A stretch of DNA of 64,000 nt, taken from positions 59,211-123,210 of the forward strand of contig NZ_RJJT01000020.1 in NCBI RefSeq assembly GCF_003938655.1, read 5' to 3'. Both the position numbers and the translations under genes were made by a program. Under the pieces are notes generated by a model. That model saw only the letters and a list, made by a program, of their open reading frames with translations, did not search any database and was not told the DNA's origin. This document shows positions 34,070 to 42,869 of this stretch, in pieces; within the stretch, counting starts at the first letter, position 1, and each line of letters starts with the position of its first letter. The DNA is from Rhizobium pisi (lineage in GTDB: Bacteria; Pseudomonadota; Alphaproteobacteria; Rhizobiales; Rhizobiaceae).

Positions 34070-35623
34070 TCATGCGTTTCCGGTCGCCGCGCGCACGAGC
34101 GCTTCCGGCGAAAGCTGATTGCGCTCGAAGAACCCGGCCGAGAGGCCTTCCTTCATGACCAGCACGCGATCCGACATGCCGATGATTTCGGGCAGTTCGG
34201 AAGAGATCATGATGATGGAGAGGCCTTCTGCGGCGAGCTCGCTGATGAAGCCGTGGACGGCGGCCTTCGAGCCGATGTCGATGCCCTTTGTGGGTTCATC
34301 GAGGATGATGACCTTGGGCATGGTGGCAAGCCATTTGCCGATGACGACCTTCTGCTGGTTGCCGCCGGACAGCGTCCCGACCGGTACGGAAAGGGCAGCG
34401 GCGCGCAGATCGAGCCGCTCGGCATATTTGCGGGCAAGCGCGAATTCTTGCGCTGCCTGCAGAAAGCCCTTGCGTGAGGTGCGCGTCAACGACGGCAGCG
34501 TCATGTTCTGATAGATCGGCATCGGCAGCGCCAGGCCATGGCGGCCGCGCTCTTCCGGCACGTAGACGATGCCGGCTCTGATGGCATCGTGCGGCGAGTT
34601 GATCGAAATTTCCCGGCCTTCGAGAACAAGCCTGCCGGAGAGCGGCCTGGTGATGCCGAAGAGCGATTGCGCGAGCTCCGAACGCCCGGCGCCGATCAAG
34701 CCGTAAATGCCGAGGATCTCGCCTTTGCGCAGCGTCAGCGAAATATCGCGGAATTCCGTGCGGTGGCAGTATTTTTCGACTTCGAGCACCGGGCCACCGA
34801 TGGCGACCTCGGTCTTCGGAAATACGTTCTCGACGTCGCGGCCGACCATCATCCGGACGATTTCGTCCTGCGGCGTTTCCTTGAGCCGGCCCTGGCCGAC
34901 GGCGCGGCCGTCGCGGAAGACGACGAAGTCGTCGGCAATCTCATAAACTTCGTCGAACTTGTGGCTGATGAACAGGATCGCCTTACCCTGTTCCTTCAGG
35001 CCCCGGACGATGCGGAAGAGATCGTCGATCTCCTTGCGGGAGAGGGCGGCCGTCGGCTCGTCCATGATGACGATGCGGGCCTCGATCGACAAAGCGCGCG
35101 CGATCGCCACCAGATGGCGCTGCGCGATCGAGAGGTCCTTCAGGCGGATCGTCGGGTCGATATTGCTTTCAAGGGCGGTCAGCAAAGCCCTGGAGCGGCT
35201 GTTCATCGCCTGCCAGTCGATGGTGCGCAACCGCGTGCGCGGCGCATGACCGAGGAAGATGTTTTCGGCAACCGTCAGCTCGTCGAAAAGCACGGTTTCC
35301 TGGTGGATGGCTGTGACGCCCGCATCGATCGCAGCCTGCGCGCTGGCAAAGGTCACCGGCCGGCCATCGACCAAGATCTCGCCTTCGTTCGGCCGGTAGA
35401 TACCGGTCAGGATCTTGACGAGCGTCGATTTGCCGGCGCCGTTTTCACCGATCAGCGCCGTCACCGTGCCGGGATGAAGCGCGATGCTGACATTGTCGAG
35501 CGCCTTCACGCCAGGAAAGGTCTGGGAGATGCCGCGCATTTCCAGAATGGCAGTTGCTTCATCAGGTTTTGGGTCCGAGACGGGGTGTTGAAGGGCAGGG
35601 GTCATCAGCAAGCTTACCACCAT
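34070..35623 (-). CDS. rhaT: Rhamnose ABC transporter ATPase RhaT (two ATPase domains)
   Basis: CUT2-type duplicated ATPase, 517 aa. The first half has Walker A GENGAGKST, signature LSIAQRHLVAIARAL and Walker B IVIMDEPTAALS. The second half has a degenerate Walker A GLIGAGRSE, signature LSGGNQQKVVIGKWL and IILDEPTKGID, the usual asymmetric pattern of RbsA-like proteins. A second in-frame Met at 35605 could be the true start; neither has an ideal ribosome site. A hairpin (35635-35655) separates it from rhaS. Confidence 0.94.
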   Translation of the reverse strand: MVVSLLMTPALQHPVSDPKPDEATAILEMRGISQTFPGVKALDNVSIALHPGTVTALIGENGAGKSTLVKILTGIYRPNEGEILVDGRPVTFASAQAAIDAGVTAIHQETVLFDELTVAENIFLGHAPRTRLRTIDWQAMNSRSRALLTALESNIDPTIRLKDLSIAQRHLVAIARALSIEARIVIMDEPTAALSRKEIDDLFRIVRGLKEQGKAILFISHKFDEVYEIADDFVVFRDGRAVGQGRLKETPQDEIVRMMVGRDVENVFPKTEVAIGGPVLEVEKYCHRTEFRDISLTLRKGEILGIYGLIGAGRSELAQSLFGITRPLSGRLVLEGREISINSPHDAIRAGIVYVPEERGRHGLALPMPIYQNMTLPSLTRTSRKGFLQAAQEFALARKYAERLDLRAAALSVPVGTLSGGNQQKVVIGKWLATMPKVIILDEPTKGIDIGSKAAVHGFISELAAEGLSIIMISSELPEIIGMSDRVLVMKEGLSAGFFERNQLSPEALVRAATGNA

Positions 35624-35634
35624 CGAAAGAGAAG

Positions 35635-35655
35635 CCCGGCGACAGAGCCGCCGGG
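35635..35655 (-). terminator. Intercistronic hairpin after rhaS
   Basis: CCCGGCG and its complement CGCCGGG flank a seven-base loop just after the rhaS stop, followed on the minus strand by CTTCTCTTTCG. It probably acts as a partial terminator or 3' stabiliser, so that the binding protein is made in excess over the membrane parts. Confidence 0.6.
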
Positions 35656-35677
35656 TGTCCGTTCATGATCTCAAAGA

Positions 35678-36673
35678 TCAGAAGACCTTGGAGAACTGGT
35701 CGATATTCGAAGCATTATAGACGAAAGGATCGGCCATGGCGGCTTCGCCATTGTCGCCAATCTTGATCTTGCCCATGCGGCCGGCTTCGATTTCGCTGCC
35801 CGGCTTGCCATCGGCATCACCCTTTGCCAGGTGATAAGCGATCTGCGTTGCGGAGTAGCCGAGGTCGATCGGGTTCCAGATGGCGAATTCCTTGGTCGCG
35901 CCGGACTTGATCGCGCCAGCCATTTCAGAGGGCAGGCCGAGACCGGTGACGTAGACCTTGCCGACCAGACCCTTGTCTTCAACGACCTTCGAAGCAGCCA
36001 GAACGCCGACGGTCGTCGGAGCGACGATGACCTTGACGTTCGGGTTGGACTTCAGCAGGCCTTCGGCTTCACGATAGGACTTGTCCGAGAGGTCGTCGCC
36101 GTAAACCGTGGTGACGAGGTTGAGGCCTGGGAAATCCTTGAGCTGCTTCTTCATCTGGTCGATCCAGATGTTCTGGTTGGTCGAGGTGGTCGTTGCCGAC
36201 AGGATGGCGAAGTCACCCTTGCCGCCGTCGAGATGGTCCTTGGCAAGCGTCAGGCACATCTTGCCGATCAGCTCGTTGGACGACGGGTTGAGCTGCAGGA
36301 TGCGGCCTTCCGGCGCGACGCCCGAATCCCAGGAGATGACCTTGATGCCGCGCTGTGCAGCCTTCTTCAGGGCCGGAACAAGCGCGTCCGGATCGTTGGC
36401 CGAAACGGCGATGGCGTCAACGCCCTGGGCGATCAGCGAGTTGATGACTTCGATCTGGCCTTCAGCCGTCGTGGTCGTCGGACCGGTGTAGATTACTTCC
36501 ACGCCGCCGAGTTCCTTGGCTGCTTCCTGGGCGCCCTTGTTGGCAGCGTCGAAGAAGCCGTTGCCGAGCGACTTCACGACGAGGCCGATCTTGATGTCCT
36601 TGGCGCTTGCAGTGCCGGCCATCATGGCGACGGCCAGCGCTACGCCGAGCGCAAGTGTCTTTGCGAGTTTCAT
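35678..36673 (-). CDS. rhaS: Rhamnose-binding periplasmic protein RhaS
   Basis: Substrate-binding protein of the CUT2 importer (331 aa) with a clear signal peptide (cleavage near residue 24, GTASA/KD). The mature start IKIGLVVKSLGNGFFDAANKG and the later VSANDPDALVPALKKA fit the periplasmic-binding-protein 4 fold. In R. leguminosarum RhaS is the rhamnose receptor. Strong GGGAGGA ribosome site; 47 bases after rhaR. Confidence 0.94.
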   Translation of the reverse strand: MKLAKTLALGVALAVAMMAGTASAKDIKIGLVVKSLGNGFFDAANKGAQEAAKELGGVEVIYTGPTTTTAEGQIEVINSLIAQGVDAIAVSANDPDALVPALKKAAQRGIKVISWDSGVAPEGRILQLNPSSNELIGKMCLTLAKDHLDGGKGDFAILSATTTSTNQNIWIDQMKKQLKDFPGLNLVTTVYGDDLSDKSYREAEGLLKSNPNVKVIVAPTTVGVLAASKVVEDKGLVGKVYVTGLGLPSEMAGAIKSGATKEFAIWNPIDLGYSATQIAYHLAKGDADGKPGSEIEAGRMGKIKIGDNGEAAMADPFVYNASNIDQFSKVF

Positions 36674-36720
36674 GTCATTTTCCTCCCATTAAGATTAGAC
36701 TTCCACACCTCGGCGGCGCC

Positions 36721-37533
36721 TTATGCAACCGACGAGGAATCCTCCTTCACAGCCTGAGCCACCGGGCTTGCGACGACGAGCCGGACGCCGGCATTCTCGA
36801 TCATGCGAGCTGCCTCTTCCGAGATCCCGTCATCAGTGATGACCACAGAAACGCGGTCGAGCGCGCAGAGAATGAGGCTCGACCGGCGATTGAATTTGCT
36901 TGAATCGACCATGACGACGAGCTCGTCGGCCTGGTGCATCAGTTTCTGCTCGCTCTGAATGATGAGGGCGTCCGCCTCCATGATGCCGAGCGGGCCGACG
37001 CCCTGCGCGCCGATGAACATCCGCCGTGCATAAAAGTTGCGGATCGCGTCATTGTCGAAGGGCGACAGGATCAGACTTTGCTCGCGATAGATCGCGCCGC
37101 CCGGCACCGTCACCGTGTTTTTGGAATGTTTCACCAGATGTTCGGCAATGGCGAAAGAGTTGGTCATGACCTGCAGGCGGTGGCCGGCCATGTAGTGCAC
37201 CATCTGGAAGGTCGTGGTGCCGCCATTGATGATGATGGCATCGCCCGCTTCGCAGAGATCGACGGCTGCGCGCGCAATTGCGCGTTTTTTATCGATGTTG
37301 ACCGATTCTGAAACACGGAACGGCCGGCCGGCCAGATTGCCGAGTTGCGGCGGGTGTACCGCTTCGGCGCCGCCGCGGACACGACGGATCTTGCCCTGCA
37401 CATGAAGAGCCGCAATGTCGCGCCGGATGGTGGCTTCAGAGGCTTCCGTCAGCTCGGAAATGTCCTGGATCGTAACCACGGACTTTTCCTGAACGGCGCT
37501 TAAGATGATGCGATGGCGTTCGCGTTCGTGCAT
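36721..37533 (-). CDS. rhaR: DeoR-family repressor RhaR
   Basis: DeoR regulator, 270 aa from the ATG at 37533, which has GAGGAGGAG just upstream (the frame is open to 37566). N-terminal helix-turn-helix HERERHRIILSAVQEKSVVT...EASEATIRRDIAAL; C-terminal sugar-phosphate sensing domain with NGGTTTFQM and FIGAQGV. In R. leguminosarum RhaR represses both rha operons. It is first in rhaRSTPQUK and diverges from rhaD across a region with perfect inverted repeats. Confidence 0.94.
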   Translation of the reverse strand: MHERERHRIILSAVQEKSVVTIQDISELTEASEATIRRDIAALHVQGKIRRVRGGAEAVHPPQLGNLAGRPFRVSESVNIDKKRAIARAAVDLCEAGDAIIINGGTTTFQMVHYMAGHRLQVMTNSFAIAEHLVKHSKNTVTVPGGAIYREQSLILSPFDNDAIRNFYARRMFIGAQGVGPLGIMEADALIIQSEQKLMHQADELVVMVDSSKFNRRSSLILCALDRVSVVITDDGISEEAARMIENAGVRLVVASPVAQAVKEDSSSVA

Positions 37534-37587
37534 TGGGCTCCTCCTCTTGTCATATTTATTGAGCATCCGTTAAAAGCTGTCAATCAC

Positions 37588-37650
37588 AAACGATCATAAA
37601 TTTTCATATTGCGCTGCACAATAATCGAATTTGATCGTTTTCGATTGACA
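37588..37650. promoter_or_regulatory. Proposed RhaR operators and rhaD promoter
   Basis: AAACGATCA (37588-37596) and its exact complement TGATCGTTT (37632-37640) are 35 bases apart, about four helical turns centre to centre. A second dyad, AATCGAA (37623-37629) and TTCGATT (37640-37646), overlaps the right site and a consensus TTGACA -35 (37645-37650) for rhaD. This fits a DeoR repressor bound at two sites, perhaps looping, and blocking both divergent promoters. Confidence 0.65.
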
Positions 37651-37732
37651 AGTTTGGCTTTCATGAGCGATACCGTCAACGAAAAGGGGCGCGAACCTCG
37701 CGTCCCGATGATGATTTATATGGGAGGATGAC

Positions 37733-39829
37733 ATGGCGGCGAACGTCCGGCTTCTGGAAAACCGGTGGGATGATGGTTACGCGGCAGGTCTCGACGAGCC
37801 CGGCAAACTTCTCTATCGCTCCAATCTGCTCGGTGCCGACAAGCGCATCACCAATTATGGCGGCGGCAACACCTCGGCGAAGGTGATCGAAACCGATCCG
37901 CTTGATGGCGGCAAGGTCAAGGTGCTTTGGGTCAAGGGCTCCGGCGGCGATGTCGGCACCATCAAGCTCGATGGTTTTGCGACACTCTATCAGGACAAGC
38001 TGGAATCGCTGAAGGCCATCTACAAGGGCGTCGAGGACGAGGACCGCATGGTCGGCTTCTTGCCGCACTGCACCTTCAATTTGAATGCCCGCGCCGCCTC
38101 GATCGACACGCCGCTGCACGGTTTCGTGCCTTTCACCCATGTCGACCACATGCATCCAGACGCGATCATTGCCATCGCCGCGTCGAAGAATTCGAAGGAA
38201 TTGACGCAGCAGATCTTCGGCGACGAGATCGGCTGGCTGCCGTGGCGCCGTCCGGGCTTCCAGCTCGGCCTCGACCTCGAAGCCTTCGTCAAGGCGAACC
38301 CGAACGCTAAGGGGGTCGTGCTCGAAAGCCATGGTCTCTTCACCTGGGCTGATGACGCCAAGGCCTGCTACGAGCTGACGCTCGATATCATCAACAAGGC
38401 GATCGTCTGGTTTGCCGAGAAGACCGAGGGAAAGACGATTTTCGGCGGCGCGGTCACGCAGAGCCTGCCCGTTGCCGAACGCCGCGCCATTGCCGCCCGG
38501 CTGATGCCGGAGATCCGCGGCCGCATCGGCAAGCAGGAGCGCAAGCTCGGTCATTTCGACGATCAGGACGCCGTGCTCGAATTCGTCAATTCCAGGGATC
38601 TGCGCCCGCTCGGCGCACTCGGCACCAGTTGCCCGGATCACTTTCTGCGCACCAAGATCCGTCCGCTGATCGTCGATTTCGACCCGACCAAGCCGGATAT
38701 CGACGCGATTGTCGCTGGCCTCGACAAGGCGCTGGAGGATTACCGCGCCGATTACGCCCGCTATTACAACGACTGCAAGCATGACAATTCGCCCGCCATG
38801 CGCGACGCCAATCCCGTCATCTTCCTCGTTCCCGGCGTCGGCATGCTCTCCTTTGCCCGCGACAAGGCGACGGCCCGCATCGCCAGCGAATTCTATGTCA
38901 ACGCCATCAACGTGATGCGCGGCGCCTCGACCGTATCGGAATATCAGGGCCTGCCGGAGCAGGAAGCCTTCGATATCGAATACTGGCTGCTCGAAGAGGC
39001 CAAGCTCCAGCGCATGCCGAAGCCGAAGAGCCTGGCCGGCCGGGTGGCCTTCGTCACCGGTGGCGCCGGTGGCATCGGTCGGGCGACGGCCGCGCGCCTC
39101 GTCGGCGAGGGCGCCTGCGTCGTGCTTGCCGATATCGACCAGGCGGCGCTCGAGAGCACCGAGGCCGATTTCATCAAGAAATATGGCGCTGACGCCGTGC
39201 GCAGCGTCCGGCTCGATGTGACCAAGGAAGATGCGGTGATCGCCGCCTTCGCGGAAGCCTGCGTTGAATTCGGCGGCATCGATATCCTCGTCTCGAATGC
39301 GGGCATTGCCTCCTCCGCGCCGATCGAAGCAACCGAGCTTTCGACCTGGAACCGCAATATCGATATTCTGGCGACCGGCTATTTCCTCGTCTCGCGCGAA
39401 GCGTTCCGCCTGTTCCGCCGTCAGGCACTCGGCGGCAATGTCGTCTTCGTCGCTTCGAAAAACGGTCTTGCCGCCTCACCGAATGCGTCTGCCTATTGCA
39501 CGGCCAAGGCCGCCGAGATCCATCTCGCCCGTTGCCTGGCGCTCGAAGGCGCGGATGCCGGCATCCGCGTCAACACCGTCAATCCGGACGCTGTCCTGCG
39601 CGGCTCGAAGATCTGGAGCGGGGAATGGCGCGAACAGCGCGCCGCTTCGTCGAAGATCGAGGTTGATGATCTCGAGGAACATTACCGCAAGCGTTCAATG
39701 CTGAAACTCAACGTGTTTCCGGAGGATATCGCCGAGGCGATCTATTTCCTGGCGTCTGATCTATCGGCCAAGTCGACCGGCAACATCATCAACGTCGATG
39801 CCGGCAACGTACAGAGCTTTACGCGGTAA
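37733..39829 (+). CDS. rhaD: Bifunctional rhamnulose-1-phosphate aldolase / lactaldehyde dehydrogenase RhaD
   Basis: 698-aa fusion. Residues about 1-410 form a class II aldolase/adducin domain with the zinc histidines in FTHVDHMHPDAI and the later ESHGLFTW; about 430-698 form a short-chain dehydrogenase with TGGAGGIGRATA and the active-site Tyr-Lys in SAYCTAKAA. It cleaves rhamnulose 1-phosphate to dihydroxyacetone phosphate and lactaldehyde, which the second domain oxidises. First gene of rhaDI; GGGAGG precedes the ATG. Length is normal for this fused family. Confidence 0.95.
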   Translation: MAANVRLLENRWDDGYAAGLDEPGKLLYRSNLLGADKRITNYGGGNTSAKVIETDPLDGGKVKVLWVKGSGGDVGTIKLDGFATLYQDKLESLKAIYKGVEDEDRMVGFLPHCTFNLNARAASIDTPLHGFVPFTHVDHMHPDAIIAIAASKNSKELTQQIFGDEIGWLPWRRPGFQLGLDLEAFVKANPNAKGVVLESHGLFTWADDAKACYELTLDIINKAIVWFAEKTEGKTIFGGAVTQSLPVAERRAIAARLMPEIRGRIGKQERKLGHFDDQDAVLEFVNSRDLRPLGALGTSCPDHFLRTKIRPLIVDFDPTKPDIDAIVAGLDKALEDYRADYARYYNDCKHDNSPAMRDANPVIFLVPGVGMLSFARDKATARIASEFYVNAINVMRGASTVSEYQGLPEQEAFDIEYWLLEEAKLQRMPKPKSLAGRVAFVTGGAGGIGRATAARLVGEGACVVLADIDQAALESTEADFIKKYGADAVRSVRLDVTKEDAVIAAFAEACVEFGGIDILVSNAGIASSAPIEATELSTWNRNIDILATGYFLVSREAFRLFRRQALGGNVVFVASKNGLAASPNASAYCTAKAAEIHLARCLALEGADAGIRVNTVNPDAVLRGSKIWSGEWREQRAASSKIEVDDLEEHYRKRSMLKLNVFPEDIAEAIYFLASDLSAKSTGNIINVDAGNVQSFTR

Positions 39830-39871
39830 TGACCGTGCCTTTGGAGTGATGCGGGGACGCTACTCTCCTCC

Positions 39872-40007
39872 CTCATTCCTGTGCTTGTCACAGGAATCCA
39901 GTGCGCCCAAGTCTTTGGGCGCGGGAGAACATCATCCTCGCTACGTGTGAGTCATTCACGGCGCGGACGCGCCGTGGCTGGATTCCTGTGACAAGCACAG
40001 GAATGAG
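39872..40007. repeat. 136-bp MITE-like element with perfect 30-bp inverted repeats, between rhaD and rhaI
   Basis: The left arm (39872-39901) is the exact reverse complement of the right arm (39978-40007). Each arm holds its own small hairpin (CCTGTG...CACAGG). The 76-base centre contains two further stems: GCGCCCAA/TTGGGCGC (39903-39922) and CACGGCGC/GCGCCGTG (39957-39976). The whole could fold as a long stem topped by two hairpins in RNA or as a cruciform in DNA. No transposase and no evident target duplication were seen. It looks like a small mobile or repetitive element lodged in the rhaDI operon. Confidence 0.85.
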
Positions 40008-40056
40008 GAGTGCAACAGCGGGCGTCCAAGGCCGCGATGTAGGTCGGGAGGAAGAT

Positions 40057-41349
40057 ATGGTTGATCTGAAGATCGCACAGGATCTGGTCGCAACGGATAA
40101 CGACAAGCGGGCAGCCGCGCTGAAAGCCGATTACGAGGCGCTGGGTGCGAACCTTGCGCGTCGCGGCGTCGATATCGAGGCGGTCACCCGCAAGGTGGCA
40201 GAGTTCTTCGTTGCTGTTCCTTCCTGGGGTGTGGGCACCGGCGGCACGCGCTTTGCCCGCTTTCCCGGCACCGGCGAGCCGCGCGGCATCTTCGACAAGC
40301 TCGACGATTGCGCCGTCATCAACCAGCTGACGCAGGCGACGCCGAATGTTTCGCTGCATATCCCCTGGGACAAGGCGGATGCACGGGAATTGAAGGCCAA
40401 GGGCGATGCGCTCGGCCTCGGCTTCGACGCGATGAATTCGAACACCTTTTCCGATGCTCTCGGCCAGGCCCATTCCTACAAATACGGCTCGCTCAGCCAC
40501 ACCGATGCGGCGACACGCGCCCAGGCGGTCGAACACAATCTCGAATGCATTGAGATCGGCAGGGCGATCGGCTCCAAGGCGCTGACGGTCTGGATCGGTG
40601 ATGGCTCGAATTTCCCCGGTCAGAGCCATTTCACCAAGGCTTTCGAGCGCTACCTCGCCTCGATGGCGGACATTTACAAGGCGCTGCCCGACGATTGGAA
40701 ACTGTTCTCCGAACACAAGATGTACGAGCCGGCCTTCTATTCCACGATCGTGCAGGATTGGGGCACCAACTACCTGATTGCCCAGACGCTCGGCCCCAAG
40801 GCCTATTGCCTGGTCGATCTCGGCCACCATGCGCCGAACACCAATATCGAAATGATCGTCGCCCGGCTGATCCAGTTCGGCAAGCTCGGCGGCTTCCACT
40901 TCAATGATTCGAAATATGGCGACGACGATCTCGATGCCGGCGCAATCGATCCCTATCGGCTGTTCCTCGTCTTCAACGAACTGGTCGATGCCGAACAGCG
41001 TGGCGTCAATGATTTCAACCCCGCTCATATGATCGACCAGTCGCACAATGTCACCGACCCGATCGAAAGCCTGATCAACAGCGCCAACGAAATCCGTCGC
41101 GCCTATGCGCAGGCACTGATCGTCGACCGCAAGGCGCTCGACGGCTACCAGCAGGACAATGACGCGCTGATGGCGTCTGAAACGCTGAAGCGTGCCTATC
41201 GCGCCGATGTCGAGCCGATCCTCGCCGAAGCCCGCCGCAGGGCCGGCGGCGCGATCGACCCGATCGCCGCCTACCGCGCCAGCGGTTACCGCAAGAAGGT
41301 AGCGGCCGAGCGCCCGGCTTCGGTTGCCGGCGGCGGCGGCATCATCTGA
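40057..41349 (+). CDS. rhaI: L-rhamnose isomerase RhaI
   Basis: Rhizobial-type L-rhamnose isomerase, 430 aa, converting rhamnose to rhamnulose. TIM-barrel sugar-isomerase features include VSLHIPWDKAD, WIGDGSNFPGQ, LFSEHKMYEPAF with its metal Glu, CLVDLGHHAPNTN and GGFHFNDSKYGDDDLD. The start at 40057 is set by GGGAGGA seven bases upstream; the frame runs further left only through the inverted-repeat element. It should be cotranscribed with rhaD despite the 227-base spacer. Confidence 0.95.
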   Translation: MVDLKIAQDLVATDNDKRAAALKADYEALGANLARRGVDIEAVTRKVAEFFVAVPSWGVGTGGTRFARFPGTGEPRGIFDKLDDCAVINQLTQATPNVSLHIPWDKADARELKAKGDALGLGFDAMNSNTFSDALGQAHSYKYGSLSHTDAATRAQAVEHNLECIEIGRAIGSKALTVWIGDGSNFPGQSHFTKAFERYLASMADIYKALPDDWKLFSEHKMYEPAFYSTIVQDWGTNYLIAQTLGPKAYCLVDLGHHAPNTNIEMIVARLIQFGKLGGFHFNDSKYGDDDLDAGAIDPYRLFLVFNELVDAEQRGVNDFNPAHMIDQSHNVTDPIESLINSANEIRRAYAQALIVDRKALDGYQQDNDALMASETLKRAYRADVEPILAEARRRAGGAIDPIAAYRASGYRKKVAAERPASVAGGGGII

Positions 41350-41358
41350 GAAATGTGC

Positions 41359-41392
41359 TTGCCGGCAGCGCGGGGTGAAACGCTGCCGGCAA
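41359..41392. terminator. Hairpin between convergent rhaI and AhpD-like gene
   Basis: TTGCCGGCAGCG (41359-41370) pairs perfectly with CGCTGCCGGCAA (41381-41392) around a ten-base loop. It lies between two convergent stop codons and could end transcription from both sides, although a T run is absent. Confidence 0.65.
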
Positions 41393-41399
41393 TCGCCGC

Positions 41400-41858
41400 T
41401 CACGGTTTCCAGGCGCCGGCGATCTGGCGGGTGGCGATGTTCAGCCGGTTCCAGACGTTGATATTGGCGATCGCGATGACGAGTGCGGCAAGGCTCTTGC
41501 CGTCATAGTGCCGGGTCGCCTCGTCCCAGATCTCGTCCGGCACCGGGTCGGCGCGGTCGCTGACGCGGGTCACCGCTTCGGTCAAAGCAAGGGCCGCCCG
41601 TTCGGCGTCGCTGAAATAGGGCGTGTCGCGCCATGCGCTGACGGCGAAAAGTCTTTCATCCGTCTCGCCGAGCTTCTTTGCGATGCGGGGATGGCCGTCG
41701 ATGCAGACGCTGCAGCCGTTGATCTGGCTGGCGCGCAGATTGACGAGTTCGAGCAGCTTTGGCGAAAGGCCTGTCTCGGCCGGCACCTGGCTGAGCGCAT
41801 TGAGCGCCTGCATGGCGGCGGGAAGGACGAGGGCGGGATTTCCCATTCTCTCCTGCAT
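41400..41858 (-). CDS. Carboxymuconolactone decarboxylase/AhpD-like protein
   Basis: 152-aa AhpD-like protein with the redox motif CSVCIDGH (Cys-x-x-Cys then His) near residue 50, typical of peroxidase-like members of the carboxymuconolactone decarboxylase family. GGAGA precedes the ATG at 41858; the frame is open to 41909. It diverges from an ECF41-type sigma factor gene, and its promoter (41939-41965) matches the ECF41 consensus exactly, so it is the probable target of that sigma factor. A role in peroxide or thiol stress is inferred. Confidence 0.88.
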   Translation of the reverse strand: MQERMGNPALVLPAAMQALNALSQVPAETGLSPKLLELVNLRASQINGCSVCIDGHPRIAKKLGETDERLFAVSAWRDTPYFSDAERAALALTEAVTRVSDRADPVPDEIWDEATRHYDGKSLAALVIAIANINVWNRLNIATRQIAGAWKP

Positions 41859-41903
41859 GATATGTCTCCTTGATACGTTTATCGTCTGACGATCCGCCGG
41901 CTT

Positions 41904-41930
41904 CGTCACATCGGCCGGGTTTCATTCGTC
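41904..41930 (+). promoter_or_regulatory. ECF41-type promoter of the sigma factor gene (autoregulation)
   Basis: CGTCACA (41904-41910), 16 bases, then CGTC (41927-41930), one base off the ECF41 motif. It lies about 36 bases before the sigma factor ATG with GGAGGA between, implying positive autoregulation. It is divergent to the AhpD-gene promoter. Confidence 0.7.
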
Positions 41931-41938
41931 ATGGCTTT

Positions 41939-41965
41939 GACGGAACGCAGCGGAGGAATGTGACA
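41939..41965 (-). promoter_or_regulatory. ECF41-type promoter of AhpD-like gene
   Basis: On the minus strand TGTCACA (41965-41959), exactly 16 bases, then CGTC (41942-41939). This matches the ECF41 promoter motif as I recall it (TGTCACA-N16-CGTC). It points at the AhpD-like gene about 75 bases downstream. Confidence 0.8.
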
Positions 41966-41966
41966 A

Positions 41967-42836
41967 ATGGACGAGAAAAAATGGCTGGCCGATGAGTTCG
42001 AGGCGAACAGGGCGCATCTGAGGGCTGCCGCCTATCGCATGCTCGGCTCGCGCAGCGAGGCTGATGATGCCGTTCAGGAGGCCTGGCTGCGGCTGAGCCG
42101 CACCGATACGACCGATGTCGGCAACCTCGGCGGCTGGCTGACGACCGTGGTGGCGCGCATCTGCCTCGACATGCTGCGGGCGCGCAAGACCCGGCGGGAG
42201 GAGCCGCTGGAATTGCCCACTCATGCCGGGATCGCCGATCCGGCCAGGGATCCGGAGCGCGAGGCGGCCTTTGCCGATTCGGTCGGGCTGGCGCTGCTCG
42301 TCGTGCTGCAGACGCTGGCGCCTGTCGAACGTGTCGCCTTCGTATTGCATGACATGTTCGATCTGCCTTTCGACGAGATCGCGCCGATCATCGGCCGTTC
42401 GTCCGCTGCCACCCGTCAGCTCGCAAGCCGCGCCCGCCGCCGGGTGCGGGGCTTGGACGAAGCGCCTGATGTCGATTTCGGGCGCAAGCGGACGATCGCC
42501 GAGGCCTTTCTGACGGCGTCGCGCAACGGCGATCTGGAAGGCCTGATCGCGGTGCTTGCTCCTGACGTCATCTTCCGGCCGGATGCGACGGCGGCCCGCT
42601 TCGGCACCATTGGTGAAATGCGCGGCGCAGCCCAGGTGGCCGAAGCCTTCAAGGGCCGGGCGCAGGCGGCCGAAATCGCCGTCGTCGACGGCGGGCTCGG
42701 ATTCGTCGTACAGATCGCGGGCCAGCTTCGCGTCGTGGTGGCGCTGACGATCGCCGAGGGCAGGATCGCCGCGATCGATGCCATTGCCGATCCGGATCAC
42801 CTGGAACAGCTTGACTATTCAATCCTTCGGGATTGA
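41967..42836 (+). CDS. ECF41-type RNA polymerase sigma factor with SnoaL-like C-terminal domain
   Basis: 289-aa extracytoplasmic-function sigma factor. Sigma region 2 covers about 12-80 (LRAAAYRMLGSRSEADDAVQEAWLR) and region 4 about 110-160 (LAPVERVAFVLHDMFDLPFDEIAPIIG). The last 120 residues form a SnoaL-like domain, ending DPDHLEQLDY, which resembles the NPDKL motif of ECF41. In this group the extension replaces an anti-sigma factor. Pairing with a carboxymuconolactone decarboxylase gene is the classic ECF41 context. GGAGGA lies before the ATG. Confidence 0.9.
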   Translation: MDEKKWLADEFEANRAHLRAAAYRMLGSRSEADDAVQEAWLRLSRTDTTDVGNLGGWLTTVVARICLDMLRARKTRREEPLELPTHAGIADPARDPEREAAFADSVGLALLVVLQTLAPVERVAFVLHDMFDLPFDEIAPIIGRSSAATRQLASRARRRVRGLDEAPDVDFGRKRTIAEAFLTASRNGDLEGLIAVLAPDVIFRPDATAARFGTIGEMRGAAQVAEAFKGRAQAAEIAVVDGGLGFVVQIAGQLRVVVALTIAEGRIAAIDAIADPDHLEQLDYSILRD

Positions 42837-42869
42837 AAATAAAGGCGAATTTACCCGATCTTCGAAACA

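Noticed and set aside
39901..40056. 52-codon N-terminal extension of RhaI
   Set aside because: It is translated from the inverted-repeat element; the ATG at 40057 has a proper ribosome site.
39952..41403. 483-codon minus-strand frame over rhaI
   Set aside because: Antisense shadow without domains, promoter or ribosome site.
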